Positions 34,129 through 42,991 are shown, numbered from the stretch's first letter. The stretch: DNA of 64,000 bases from Oleiharenicola lentus (GCF_004118375.1 NZ_SDHX01000001.1:2235693-2299692), one strand, 5' to 3'. Numbers and translations are program-made. The notes: generated from the sequence alone by a model not told the origin.

Positions 34129-35499
34129 ATGTTTGACCCCGTTGAAAAACTGAAGGAATACGTGCGGCATGCCAGCGTTTCGGCGGACCCGCAGTTCAAA
34201 GCCGGCATGGTCGGCGCACAGCAGTTCGTGTCGGGCCTGCTCAAGGAGATGGGCTTCGCCGTCGAGGTGGTGCCGACCGCGCTGCATCCGGTGATCGTCG
34301 CCAAGCGCGGCGACAACCCGGCCTGGCCGCATGTCATCATCTACGGCCACTACGACGTGCAGCCGCCCGACCCGCTCGACAAGTGGCACACGCCGCCGTT
34401 CGAGCCGACGATCAAGGGGGAGCGCATGTTCGGTCGCGGCACCGCCGACAACAAGGGGCCGCTCATGGTGCATTTTGCCGCCGTCGCTCGCCTGTTGGAG
34501 AAGAACCCGAATCTGCCGCTGCGGATCACGTTCGTGGTCGAGGGCGAGGAGGAGATCGGCAGTCAGAACTTCAAGACCTTCCTGCTCGCGAACAAGGAGA
34601 AGCTGCGCGGGGATTTCGTCTATTTGTCCGACACCGGCATCCCGAATGCCGACCAGATGGTGGTCACGGTCGGCCTGCGCGGCATGATGGCCTTTGAAGT
34701 GGAGCTGACCGGGCCCAAGGGCGATCTGCATTCCGGCATGCACGGCGGCGTGCTCATGAACCCGTTGCAGGCGCTGGCCGAGCTGTGTGCGTCACTGCAC
34801 ACGCCGGACGGCCGCGTGAACATTCCCGGTTTCTACGACAGCGTGATCGAGCCGCACGCCTGGGAGCGCGAACAGCTCGCCACGCTCGGCCTGAAGGAGT
34901 CGGATTACGCGGCGTTTCTTGGGATCAATGAATTCCACACGCCGCCGGGCTACACTCCCTTCGAGGCGATCCGTTTCCTGCCCACGCTCGAGTTCAACGG
35001 TTTTAGCGGTGGTTATCAGGGGGAGGGGACCAAAACCGTCATCCCGAGCAAGGCGCGGGTGAAAATCACCTGCCGCCTCGTGCCGAACCAGACGCCCACC
35101 AACATGAAGCAGGTCGTTTTCGATGCGATCCGCGCGCGTTGCCCGAAAGGGGTGACCATGACGATCACCGAGCAGCACCACGCCACGCCCTATGTGGCGA
35201 TCCCGCCCGACCGCTCCAACACGCCGAAAGACCAGTCGCCCGTGCTGGCACGCGGTTTCCGTGCGCTGGAGAAGGCGGTGGTCGAGACCTGGGGCAAGCC
35301 GCCACTGTTTCTGCGCGAGGGCGGTAGCGTCGGCCTGATCGCTGACCTGAAGGAAGTGCTCGGCATCGACGCCGTCATGCCCGGACTGTTCCTCCCGGAG
35401 GACAATCTGCATGCGCCCAATGAGAGTTTTCACCTCGGCGTTATGAAGAAGGGCATCGAGATGTCCGAGCGCATGCTGGAGGAGCTGGCGAAAGGATGA
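34129..35499 (+). CDS. M20 family dipeptidase
   Basis: A 456-residue zinc peptidase. Metal ligands are seen in order: YGHYDVQPPDP, RGTADNKGPL with Asp, EGEEEIGS with the catalytic Glu pair, SDTG, and HAPNESF near the end; the dimerisation domain contains LHSGMHGG. The layout matches the carnosinase-like dipeptidase branch, which often has broad specificity. No signal peptide, so cytoplasmic. It ends before a strong bidirectional terminator. Confidence 0.94.
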   Translation: MFDPVEKLKEYVRHASVSADPQFKAGMVGAQQFVSGLLKEMGFAVEVVPTALHPVIVAKRGDNPAWPHVIIYGHYDVQPPDPLDKWHTPPFEPTIKGERMFGRGTADNKGPLMVHFAAVARLLEKNPNLPLRITFVVEGEEEIGSQNFKTFLLANKEKLRGDFVYLSDTGIPNADQMVVTVGLRGMMAFEVELTGPKGDLHSGMHGGVLMNPLQALAELCASLHTPDGRVNIPGFYDSVIEPHAWEREQLATLGLKESDYAAFLGINEFHTPPGYTPFEAIRFLPTLEFNGFSGGYQGEGTKTVIPSKARVKITCRLVPNQTPTNMKQVVFDAIRARCPKGVTMTITEQHHATPYVAIPPDRSNTPKDQSPVLARGFRALEKAVVETWGKPPLFLREGGSVGLIADLKEVLGIDAVMPGLFLPEDNLHAPNESFHLGVMKKGIEMSERMLEELAKG

Positions 35500-35552
35500 A
35501 GGAGAGACCGAACCGGGGCGAGGGCGCCCCGGCTCCATTCTATACAAAACAA

Positions 35553-35584
35553 AAGGCCGCGGAGGAATCCGCGGCCTTGGTTTT
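35553..35584. terminator. Bidirectional rho-independent terminator
   Basis: An 11-bp perfect stem (AAGGCCGCGGA with TCCGCGGCCTT, loop GGAA) lies between the convergent M20 and pal genes, flanked by GGTTTT on the plus side and an A-rich run on the other, so it can stop transcription from both. Confidence 0.88.
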
Positions 35585-35600
35585 GAAATGCGTCGGAAGA

Positions 35601-36146
35601 TTACTGCTTCACCAGCTCGATGAAGTCCACCCGGCGATCCTTGGCCCACTCGCTTTCGCTGCCGCCCTGCTTGGCTTCGGTGGAGCCCTTGGAGAGCGTC
35701 TCAAGGCGGGCGGCGTCGGCGCCAAGGGAGACGAGGTAGCGCTTCACGGAGTTGGAGCGGTTCTCACCGAGGCCGAGGTTGTATTCGGCGGTGCCGCGCC
35801 AGTCGCAGTGGCCGACAAGCACGAGATTTTTGCCGGGATTGTCCTGCAGCCACTTCAGCACGTTCTGCAGCTTCGGTCGCTCGGCGGGGGCGACGGCAAA
35901 ACGATCAAGGGCGAAGTAGATGGGCTCGACCACGCTCTTGTTGGCGGCATCGGGAGCAGCACCAAGGTCTCGGTTCTCGAGGTTGATGGTCTCACCGGGC
36001 ATCGCGATCTCGTCTGGATTCACCGTAGAACCCGGGCCGGTCGCGGTCGTGTCAACCGGGGCGCGCATGGGCTTTTTGGCGCACGCACTGAGCAGCAGGG
36101 CGGCGGCGACAAGGGAGAGGCCGAGGAGTTTGGAAACGTGCTTCAT
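35601..36146 (-). CDS. pal: Peptidoglycan-associated lipoprotein (OmpA-like), Pal
   Basis: A 181-residue outer-membrane lipoprotein with lipobox LLLSAC. The C-terminal OmpA-like domain shows YFALDRFAVAPAERPKLQNV, VGHCDWRGTAEYNLGLGENRSNSVKRYLV and the GSESEWAKDRRVDF ending, matching Pal, which links the outer membrane to peptidoglycan in the Tol-Pal system. No tol genes are nearby, so Pal is assigned from sequence and not context. Confidence 0.9.
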   Translation of the reverse strand: MKHVSKLLGLSLVAAALLLSACAKKPMRAPVDTTATGPGSTVNPDEIAMPGETINLENRDLGAAPDAANKSVVEPIYFALDRFAVAPAERPKLQNVLKWLQDNPGKNLVLVGHCDWRGTAEYNLGLGENRSNSVKRYLVSLGADAARLETLSKGSTEAKQGGSESEWAKDRRVDFIELVKQ

Positions 36147-36233
36147 GGAAGGCGAAAGAGTCTGGCGGTTATTGGATAAAGGCTTGGGGCGCGCAAGAAT
36201 TAAACAGTCCGGAGCAGCGTCCGGGCCAACGGC

Positions 36234-36896
36234 TCATTTGCGGTGATCGATCAGCCCGATCTCCAGCGAGTAACGGGTCAGGCTGGCGACGTCGTGCAGG
36301 TCGAGCTTCTTCATCAGGTTGGTGCGATGATTATCCACCGTCTTGACGCTGATCTCGAGTTTTTGGGCGATCTGCTTGGTGCTGTTGCTTTCAGCCACCA
36401 GCTTGAGGATTTCACGCTCCCGGTCGGTCAGGGTTTCGACCCCGGTGGCGGAGTTTTTGTTGGCCACCACCGTGCGCAGGAGGGCGGCCACGCCGGGACC
36501 GAAGTAGGTGCCACCCTTGGAGATGGTCTCCAGGCCTTTCTTGAATTCCCCCAGACCGGCGGTCTTCTCGACGAAACCGTGGGCGCCGGCCTCCAGCATT
36601 TCCCGGACGAGCGCCGGGGTTTCGTAGGCGGAAAACACCAGCACGCGGGTGGACTTGAGCGGCTTGCTGATGCGGCGGAGGATGTCCACGCCACTCAGGC
36701 CGGGGAGGCGGGCATCGAGCACGATCAAGTCGGGTTTAAGGTCGAGGCAGAGCTGGCAGGCCTGATGGCCTTCGCCGCTCTCTCCCACGATCTTGTAGGC
36801 AGGATCGACCCGCAGAATTTCCGCCAACATCTCGCGAATGGCGGTGTGATCCTCGACGATTACAATGCGTTTGGCGGCTGGCAGATTGGTGGACAC
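36234..36896 (-). CDS. NarL/FixJ-type response regulator
   Basis: A 220-residue two-domain regulator. The REC domain has IVEDHTAIREML with the acidic pair, phosphoacceptor Asp in LIVLDARLPGLSG, and Lys in FVEKTAGLGEF; the C-terminal LuxR-type helix-turn-helix reads LTDREREILKLVAE and TKQIAQKLEISVKTVDNHR. It should bind DNA after phosphorylation. No cognate kinase gene lies next to it. Confidence 0.93.
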   Translation of the reverse strand: MSTNLPAAKRIVIVEDHTAIREMLAEILRVDPAYKIVGESGEGHQACQLCLDLKPDLIVLDARLPGLSGVDILRRISKPLKSTRVLVFSAYETPALVREMLEAGAHGFVEKTAGLGEFKKGLETISKGGTYFGPGVAALLRTVVANKNSATGVETLTDREREILKLVAESNSTKQIAQKLEISVKTVDNHRTNLMKKLDLHDVASLTRYSLEIGLIDHRK

Positions 36897-36951
36897 GGCT
36901 GATGGCGACTTGGGGGCTTGCCCCTAGAAACTAGGTGGTCGCACTGTCCAG

Positions 36952-36979
36952 AATCTGGGGAAGATTACAACCCCAGATT
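36952..36979. other. Hairpin near the tRNA-Lys 3' side
   Basis: A perfect 9-bp stem (AATCTGGGG with CCCCAGATT, 10-nt loop) lies downstream of tRNA-Lys in its transcription direction. There is no T-run, so a processing or weak termination signal is possible but unproven. Confidence 0.4.
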
Positions 36980-37008
36980 GGGTATGTCCTCAAGTGGCAG
37001 GAGCGGGG

Positions 37009-37083
37009 TGGTGGGTCGACTGGGATTCGAACCCAGAACCAACGACTTAAAAGGACGCTGCTCTACCATTGAGCTATCGACCC
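37009..37083 (-). tRNA. tRNA-Lys (TTT), CCA encoded
   Basis: On the minus strand the acceptor arms GGGTCGA and TCGACCC pair perfectly, with D-arm GCTC/GAGC, T-arm CTGGG-TTCGAAT-CCCAG and an anticodon loop CTTTTAA giving anticodon TTT. The terminal CCA is present in the DNA (37009-37011). The anticodon stem GCGTC/GTCGT contains a T-T mismatch at positions 30-40 and a G-T pair at 27-43, which is uncommon. Confidence 0.93.
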
Positions 37084-37200
37084 GTTCCGACCAGAGGACT
37101 GGAGATAGTTTTTCGTCGCCGGGGCATGGCAAGAATTAATTGCAGGCCTCGACACTGCAACCGCGGCATTGACCGGCGCGTCATTCCGGGTGCAAGCTCC

Positions 37201-37872
37201 ATGCAAATTACTGCGATCCCCGTGGGAACAATTCTCAAATTTCCTGATCAGAAAGAGCCTGACCACATGACCGCCAAGGCTCAGGAAGTTGCCCTAGACC
37301 GCATGCTCGTTGACCGCTTCAAAGGCGGGGACAATTCGGCATTTGATCAACTGGTAAGTCGTTACTGGGACCGCATCTATGCGATGACCAACCAGCTTCT
37401 GCGCAACCAGCAGGACGCCGAGGAGGTCACCCAAGACGCCTTCATTCGGGCCCATCGCGGTCTCGCAAATTTCCGCGGCGACTCCGCTTTCTCTACCTGG
37501 CTATACCAGATTGCCACCAATCTCGCGCGCAACCGCTACTGGTACTGGTGGCGCCGCAAGCGCGACAAGTCCGTATCCTTTGATGCACCCTTGGGCGATG
37601 AAAACGATACGACGCTCGCCGAACTGATTCCCGCCGAGCAGGAGACGCCCGAAGACGCCACCGTCACCCAGGAATTCGTCGGCCGCGTGTCCGAGTGCAT
37701 GGAGGAACTCAACGAGAAGCACCGCGAGATCCTGATCCTGCGCAATGTGCAGAACCTTTCCTACGAAGAAATCGCCGAAATCCTCGGCATCAGCGTGGGC
37801 ACGGTCAAAAGCCGTATCGCGCGCGCTCGTGAGAGCCTGCGCGAAAAACTAGGGGAGGAATTCCAGCCATGA
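37201..37872 (+). CDS. ECF-type RNA polymerase sigma factor
   Basis: A 223-residue sigma-70-family factor of the RpoE/SigW kind. Region 2 is seen in LVSRYWDRIYAMTNQLLRNQQDAEEVTQDAFIR (shown here only as landmarks: RYWDRIY, DAEEVTQDAF) and STWLYQIATNLARNRYW; region 4 in REILILRNVQ and YEEIAEILGISVGTVKSR. An alternative ATG at 37267 (MTAKAQE) would drop an unconserved N-terminus. Its end overlaps the next gene's ATG by four bases, the classic arrangement of a sigma factor with its regulator. Confidence 0.92.
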   Translation: MQITAIPVGTILKFPDQKEPDHMTAKAQEVALDRMLVDRFKGGDNSAFDQLVSRYWDRIYAMTNQLLRNQQDAEEVTQDAFIRAHRGLANFRGDSAFSTWLYQIATNLARNRYWYWWRRKRDKSVSFDAPLGDENDTTLAELIPAEQETPEDATVTQEFVGRVSECMEELNEKHREILILRNVQNLSYEEIAEILGISVGTVKSRIARARESLREKLGEEFQP

Positions 37873-38561
37873 AAGACCATCGATTCATCGAATTGCTGAA
37901 TCTCTACATCGACCGGCAGATCACGGCCGGAGAAACCGCGGAGCTGGAGGCCGAGTTGCAGGCCAACCCGAAGCGTCAGGCCGTTTACCGCCAGTATTGC
38001 CAGATCCACACCGCCACGAAGCAGGTGTATGCCAGCTTCCGGGCCAGCGCCGAGACCTCCGCCACGGAAACCACCCAGACCGGCGTCATCGAGCTTTTTG
38101 AAAGCCGTCGTCGCCGCGCCCATTGGGTCTATTACGCCGGTGGCATGGCGGCGGCCGCCTGCCTGGCTCTCGTCTTTTTCCGTCAGAATCCGACAACTGA
38201 GACGGTCACACCGGTTGCCACGGTCAATGCCAAGCCTGCTGCGATTGTCGCGGTTTCGGCCCCTGCGGTCAGCGCCGCCACCGTTTCGGCCCATGAACTG
38301 GCTCCCGTATCCGCCGGCCTCCACGAAACCCCGGCCACCAATCACAACTACAGCGCCATGCTGACCGTCCTGCGCGAGCAGGATGAGGAGCGAAGCTTCA
38401 GCAACGCCCGGCTGCAGGCCGGTCGCCTACAGCCGCTGTTTGACGACAGCCTGTTTGATCCGGTCCGCGCCAATTCCGCCCAGGAACAACGCGTGTTCCG
38501 CAGTCATCAGGCAACGCCCGCGCAGCAAGCCGAGTTCTCGGCATTCCAATTCCAGCGCTGA
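37869..38561 (+). CDS. Putative membrane anti-sigma factor partner
   Basis: A 230-residue single-pass protein. The cytoplasmic N-terminus (FIELLNLYIDRQITAGETAE, then QANPKRQAVYRQYC) resembles anti-sigma N-terminal helices, but the HxxxCxxC zinc motif is not present. A transmembrane helix follows (VYYAGGMAAAACLALVFF), then an Ala/Val/Pro-rich extracytoplasmic part. Coupling with the upstream sigma factor (ATGA overlap) is the main evidence for the role. A strong terminator follows directly. Confidence 0.75.
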   Translation: MKDHRFIELLNLYIDRQITAGETAELEAELQANPKRQAVYRQYCQIHTATKQVYASFRASAETSATETTQTGVIELFESRRRRAHWVYYAGGMAAAACLALVFFRQNPTTETVTPVATVNAKPAAIVAVSAPAVSAATVSAHELAPVSAGLHETPATNHNYSAMLTVLREQDEERSFSNARLQAGRLQPLFDDSLFDPVRANSAQEQRVFRSHQATPAQQAEFSAFQFQR

Positions 38562-38572
38562 GCGATTCATTC

Positions 38573-38600
38573 AGCCGCCCCGAGCCGGGGCGGCTTTTTT
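38573..38600 (+). terminator. Rho-independent terminator of the sigma/anti-sigma operon
   Basis: A 9-bp stem (AGCCGCCCC with GGGGCGGCT) with a 5-nt loop, followed by T6, just past the stop at 38561. Confidence 0.92.
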
Positions 38601-38614
38601 GTGTCCGCCGACGC

Positions 38615-39214
38615 TCAACCGAGCGCTTTCTTGATCAGGGCCTCGGTCGTGGCCTTGGGCCCAAGCGCCACCCACGCCTGGCGGACGGCCTTGTCGGCAT
38701 CGGCCGCCTTGTAGCCGAGGGCAGTGAGCGCGAGCACGGCGTCGTTTACGCGATTGTCCGCGACCGGAGTGGAACTTTCGAGCGAAGCGGGAACCGCACC
38801 CAGGTCGGCCGGGTTGAGTTTGTCGCGCAGCTCGATGACGAGGCGTTCAGCGGTTTTCCGGCCGATGCCCGGGCACTTGGCCAGCAACCCGACATCGCCC
38901 GCAGCGATGGCTGATTTCAGCGTGGGCAGGGAGAGCTTGCTCATGACGCTCAGCGCCATTTTCGGCCCAACCCCGGTTACTTTCTCGACCAGCAACCGGA
39001 AAAAATTCCGCTCCTCGACCGTCGCGAAGCCGTAAAGCGTCTGCGAGTCCTCCCGGTAAACCGCAAGGGTGTGCAGCTTGGCGACCTGACCGGGCTGAGG
39101 CAGCCGCTCGGCGGTCGTGACCGGAATGTTGATCTCGTAGCCAAGTCCGCCGGTTTCGATCACCGCCACGAGCGGCGTGGCGGAAACAAGGATGCCGGAG
39201 ACGCTGGTGATCAT
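38615..39214 (-). CDS. ruvA: Holliday junction branch migration protein RuvA
   Basis: RuvA recognises Holliday junctions and loads RuvB. The 199-residue protein has the N-terminal OB domain (ITSVSGILV, GGLGYEINIP), the tandem helix-hairpin-helix domain (VTGVGPKMALSVMSKL and CPGIGRKTAERLVIELRDKL), and the C-terminal RuvB-binding domain (AVLALTALGYKAADADKAV). It is the last gene of a dapA-dapB-ruvA unit, its ATG directly following the dapB stop. No ruvB or ruvC adjoin. Confidence 0.96.
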   Translation of the reverse strand: MITSVSGILVSATPLVAVIETGGLGYEINIPVTTAERLPQPGQVAKLHTLAVYREDSQTLYGFATVEERNFFRLLVEKVTGVGPKMALSVMSKLSLPTLKSAIAAGDVGLLAKCPGIGRKTAERLVIELRDKLNPADLGAVPASLESSTPVADNRVNDAVLALTALGYKAADADKAVRQAWVALGPKATTEALIKKALG

Positions 39215-39946
39215 TTATTTCAGTCCGAGCACGTCCTGCATGTCGTAAACGCCGGGCTTTTGGCTCACGACCCACTTGGCCGCGCGAACTGCGCCACGGG
39301 CGAAAATGCCCCGATCGGAAGCCTTGTGCGTGAGCTCCAGGCGCTCACCGAGCGCAGCGAAGAGCACCGTGTGGTCGCCGACGACATCACCGCCGCGCAA
39401 CGCGTGGACGCCGACCTCGGAAGGTTGCCGTTCGCCGGTAATTCCGGAGCGCCCGTGCTTCAGGGCATTGGCGGTCAGCTTCCGCTCCTCAAGAATGATT
39501 TCAAGCAGACGCGCGGCGGTGCCGCTGGGCGCATCCTTCTTAAAACGGTGATGCATCTCGATGACTTCGGTGTCGTAGTCGGCGCCGAGCACGGCAGTGG
39601 CGCGGCGGGTGAGGGCGAAGAGCAGGTTCACGCCGACGGAGAAGTTGCCGGCCCACACGCAGGGAACCTGCGCGGCGAGCGCGAGCAGACGCGCCTTTTC
39701 GTCGGCCGCGTGGCCGGTCGTGCCGATCACAATCGGCTTGCGTCGGGTTACGGCGAGTTCGAGCAGTTTGCCGGTGGCGTGATGGGAGCTGAAATCTATG
39801 ATCACGTCGCAGGCCCCGAGGTGGGTGGCGGCGTCATCCCCGGCATCGATGGCGGCGCTGATGGTTGCCTGCATGTCGGCGGCGGCCGCAGCTACGGCCT
39901 GCCCCATGCGTCCCTTGGAACCGTTGAGCAGAATCTTCAGGCTCAT
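39215..39946 (-). CDS. dapB: 4-hydroxy-tetrahydrodipicolinate reductase DapB
   Basis: DapB reduces the DapA product with NAD(P)H in the lysine/diaminopimelate pathway. The 243-residue protein has the nucleotide loop LLNGSKGRMGQAV, FSSHHATG, IGTTGH, and the catalytic signature EMHHRFKKDAPSGTA with His and Lys. The first loop reads NGSKGRMG rather than the more usual GAxGRMG. ATG 39946 begins MSLKILLNGS. It lies 4 bases after the dapA stop and abuts ruvA, so all three are co-transcribed. Confidence 0.95.
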   Translation of the reverse strand: MSLKILLNGSKGRMGQAVAAAAADMQATISAAIDAGDDAATHLGACDVIIDFSSHHATGKLLELAVTRRKPIVIGTTGHAADEKARLLALAAQVPCVWAGNFSVGVNLLFALTRRATAVLGADYDTEVIEMHHRFKKDAPSGTAARLLEIILEERKLTANALKHGRSGITGERQPSEVGVHALRGGDVVGDHTVLFAALGERLELTHKASDRGIFARGAVRAAKWVVSQKPGVYDMQDVLGLK

Positions 39947-39950
39947 GGGC

Positions 39951-40841
39951 TCAGCGGGCGAAAGCCTTGAGGGTGGCACGCAGCGTTTCGCGGCTGGCGT
40001 CGGTAAGTTCGCACAGCGGAGGGCGCACTTCGGGCGAACCGATGATCCCGGCCTCGGCCATGGCGAGCTTGATGGGGGCAGGGTTGGATTCGATGAAGAT
40101 TGTCTTGAACACCGGATACAGGCGGCGGTGCAGCGCGCGGGCCTTGGCATAGTCGCCGGCGAGCGCCAGGCTGACGAGCCGACTGACCTCCTTGGGCAGA
40201 AGGTTGCTGGCCACACTGATCACGCCTTTGGCGCCGACGGCCATGAAGGGCAGGGTGAGGGAGTCGTCGCCGCTCAGCACGGTCATGTCGTTGCCGAGCG
40301 CGGCGACGATCTGGTCAACCCGGTCCACGCTGCCGCCGGCCTCCTTGATGTGGGCGACATGCGGGAACTTGGCGCGCAGGCGCTCAATGACCTTCACACT
40401 GATCTCGATGCCGCAGCGGCCGGGGATCGAGTAGAGCACGATCGGCTTGTTGGTGATGCCGGCGATCTCGGCGAAGTGCCGGTAAAGCCCCTCCTGCGTC
40501 GGGCGGTTGTAGTAGGGCGCCACCAACAGGAAGCCGTCGGCGCCGGCCTCATCGGCGGCCCGGGTCATGTCAATGGCTTCGCGGGTCGAGTTGGAGCCTG
40601 TGCCGGCGATGATCGGCACGCGGCCGCGCGCGGTCTCGATTGTGCAGCGAATGACATCGAGATGCTCCTCGTGGGAAACCGTCGGCGACTCCCCGGTGGT
40701 GCCCACCGGCACGAGACCGCTGATGCCGCCCCTGATCTGGAAATTCACCAATTTCTTCAGCTCATCGTATGCGACGGCCCCGTCACGGAACGGCGTGACG
40801 ATGGCGGTGTAGGTGCCGGTGAAGGTGCGGGGACGATTCAT
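39951..40841 (-). CDS. dapA: 4-hydroxy-tetrahydrodipicolinate synthase DapA
   Basis: DapA condenses pyruvate with aspartate semialdehyde, the first committed step to diaminopimelate and lysine. The 296-residue TIM-barrel enzyme shows GTYTAIVTPF, VGTTGESPTVSHEEH, the catalytic Tyr in VAPYYNRPTQEGLYRHF and the Schiff-base Lys in VAHIKEAGGS, plus LSGDDSLTLP. It leads the dapA-dapB-ruvA unit and is divergent from pilT across a 78-base gap. Confidence 0.96.
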   Translation of the reverse strand: MNRPRTFTGTYTAIVTPFRDGAVAYDELKKLVNFQIRGGISGLVPVGTTGESPTVSHEEHLDVIRCTIETARGRVPIIAGTGSNSTREAIDMTRAADEAGADGFLLVAPYYNRPTQEGLYRHFAEIAGITNKPIVLYSIPGRCGIEISVKVIERLRAKFPHVAHIKEAGGSVDRVDQIVAALGNDMTVLSGDDSLTLPFMAVGAKGVISVASNLLPKEVSRLVSLALAGDYAKARALHRRLYPVFKTIFIESNPAPIKLAMAEAGIIGSPEVRPPLCELTDASRETLRATLKAFAR

Positions 40842-40919
40842 GGGAAAGTTACCTTGAACGAAGCAAAGTTAGCCTTTAGGCAAAGCACAGCTTTAAGGGC
40901 GGTTCACGCATAAAATTCC

Positions 40920-42014
40920 ATGAGCAACACAATCCACCTAGAAATCATCAACGATCTGCTCAAACTTGCCGTGGAGAGCGGCGCCAGTGACATCGTGATC
41001 AAGTCCGAGAAGCCCGGTTATCTGCGTCTCGGCGGCCGTTTGCGCTCGGTGGAGATGGATCCCATCAGCTGTGAGCACGCCCAGGCCTTCGTGGACGAAA
41101 AAGTGCCGCGCATCTTCCGCGACAAGTGGGACAAGGACGGCCAGGTGGACTTCGCCTACGCGGCCGACGACATCGGTCGTTTTCGCGTGAACGCCTTCCA
41201 TCAGCGCGGCCTGGTCAGCATCGTTTTTCGTCACATCAAGAGCCGTCCGCCGACGTTCGCCGAACTCAACATCGAGTCCGAGACGCTCATCAAGATGTCC
41301 CAGGCCAAGGACGGGATCCTGCTGGTCTGCGGCGCGACCGGTTCGGGCAAAAGCTCCACGATGGCGGCCATGCTCAACTGGGTGAACCAGAACATGGACA
41401 AGCATATCGTGACCATCGAGGACCCGATCGAATACACTTTCAGCGACGACAAGTCGCTGTTTCAGCAGCGCGAAATCGGCCTCGACGTGCCCAACTTCGA
41501 AATGGCGATCAAGTCGGTGCTGCGCCAGAATCCCGACGTCATCCTGATCGGTGAAATGCGCGACAAGGAAACCTTCGAGACCGCGATCTCCGCCGCCGAA
41601 ACCGGCCACCTGGTGTTCTCGACGATGCACGCGGCCACGGTCGCCCAGTCGCTCACGCGTCTCTTCGAGTTCTTCCCGCCGGAGCAGCTGGCCCAGGCCC
41701 GCCGCCAGATTGCCGGTTCGCTGCGAGGCTTCATCTGCCAAAAACTGATTCCGGCCCTCGAAGGTGGTGGCCGTTATGCGGCGCATGAGATCCTTGTGGC
41801 CGACGCCACGGTGCGAAACCTCATCCTCGACGGTCAGAATGACAAGATTCAGCAGCTGCTGGAATCCGGTTCCGACGGCATGTCGAAGTCGTTCAACAAG
41901 GATCTCTACCGCCTGATCAAGGAAGGCAAAATCAGCAAGGCCGACGGACTCCGCTTCTCGCCCAACCCGCCCGCACTCGAGATGAATCTGAAGGGCATCT
42001 TCTTCAAGACCTGA
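40920..42014 (+). CDS. pilT: Type IV pilus retraction ATPase, PilT/PilU family
   Basis: A 364-residue AAA-type secretion ATPase that powers pilus retraction. Seen: Walker A GATGSGKSSTMA at residues 138-, the Asp box VTIEDPIEYTF, Walker B region NPDVILIGEMRDKETFETAIS and the His box ETGHLVFSTMHAA. The C-terminus has a longer, PilU-like tail, so PilT versus PilU is not settled. Its TGA overlaps the ATG of the next gene (TGATG), coupling it to an exported protein. Confidence 0.92.
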   Translation: MSNTIHLEIINDLLKLAVESGASDIVIKSEKPGYLRLGGRLRSVEMDPISCEHAQAFVDEKVPRIFRDKWDKDGQVDFAYAADDIGRFRVNAFHQRGLVSIVFRHIKSRPPTFAELNIESETLIKMSQAKDGILLVCGATGSGKSSTMAAMLNWVNQNMDKHIVTIEDPIEYTFSDDKSLFQQREIGLDVPNFEMAIKSVLRQNPDVILIGEMRDKETFETAISAAETGHLVFSTMHAATVAQSLTRLFEFFPPEQLAQARRQIAGSLRGFICQKLIPALEGGGRYAAHEILVADATVRNLILDGQNDKIQQLLESGSDGMSKSFNKDLYRLIKEGKISKADGLRFSPNPPALEMNLKGIFFKT

Positions 42015-42946
42015 TGAAGCGTCACGCGGCAGCTTTCGCGCTGGGCTATCTGGCTGTCATCATGCCAGGGCAGGGCGCGGAACCCGTGGCGCCGTTGGAA
42101 TCGTCCAAGCAGGGACTGCGAAAACTGGAAAGCGGCCAGACCGGCAGCCGCGGTCCCGAGGCCAAGGAGGGTCTGCGAGCCGAAACGCCAGGCTTGAGCA
42201 TTCCCGGTCAGGAATCGTTGCCGCTGCCCGTCCTCATGACGCCTGACAAACAGGAGAAACAGCGCAAAACGGAAAAAGAACGGGCGGAGAGCCAAAACTG
42301 GCTCGTGAACGGGGTCCGGCGACTGGAAGCAGCGGACAAGCGCGCCGCGCTCGAACCGAGCCAGAAAGAGGCGGCTGAGGCAGGCGCGGCCATGGAGTCC
42401 GCGCCTGCCGATACCACCGACCCGCAGTATTTGCTCCGGATCTACGACGAGCAAAAAAAGGTGGAGGAGGGACGGCAAAACGTTGCAGCCGGCACCAGAA
42501 AGCCCGTCGCCGATCCGCTTGCGCCTTTTCTGCAAGGCTGGCTGGGCAACTCGCCTTCGCGTGGACCGGCATTTGATGATTTCGTCCGAGGGCGGTCGTC
42601 CGGCTCACCGGGGCAGCCGATTGGAGTCACGGCTCCCGGGCAGCCGCTCACGACTGACACCACGGGAGCGGCCAGTCCGGCGACCAGCGAGCCTGCCCAA
42701 CTCCCCTCGGGGCCAAATCCTTATTTGGATAATTCTTCGGCCATGGGGATTGGATTGGACGCTCTCAATCGGCCGCTTCACACGGCTCCTCCGGCTCAAC
42801 TTCCGAGCCTCGCAGCGGGGCCGCAGCCCAGCGTGTCTGTTGCGCCGCTGACGCCCGTGCCGGAGCTGCGTCCCGCAGAGAGAAAAGCCCCTCCGCCGCC
42901 GCAGGCGGACGACAAGAAATACTTTCCCCAGCTGAACAAATTTTAG
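42014..42946 (+). CDS. Exported Pro/Ala/Gly-rich protein coupled to pilT
   Basis: A 310-residue protein of unknown family. It has a signal peptide (HAAAFALGYLAVIMPGQGA), then a hydrophilic low-complexity body with a charged helical stretch (TPDKQEKQRKTEKERAESQN), an EAADKRAALEPSQKEAAEAG stretch, and a Pro-rich C-terminus ending KYFPQLNKF. No known domain is recognised. The one-base overlap with the pilus ATPase gene suggests a partner in pilus or envelope function. Codon use matches the host. Confidence 0.75.
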   Translation: MKRHAAAFALGYLAVIMPGQGAEPVAPLESSKQGLRKLESGQTGSRGPEAKEGLRAETPGLSIPGQESLPLPVLMTPDKQEKQRKTEKERAESQNWLVNGVRRLEAADKRAALEPSQKEAAEAGAAMESAPADTTDPQYLLRIYDEQKKVEEGRQNVAAGTRKPVADPLAPFLQGWLGNSPSRGPAFDDFVRGRSSGSPGQPIGVTAPGQPLTTDTTGAASPATSEPAQLPSGPNPYLDNSSAMGIGLDALNRPLHTAPPAQLPSLAAGPQPSVSVAPLTPVPELRPAERKAPPPPQADDKKYFPQLNKF

Positions 42947-42991
42947 GACTTGGTTTTTGCCAATCGGGTGGGTTTAACCGACCCTTCATCT

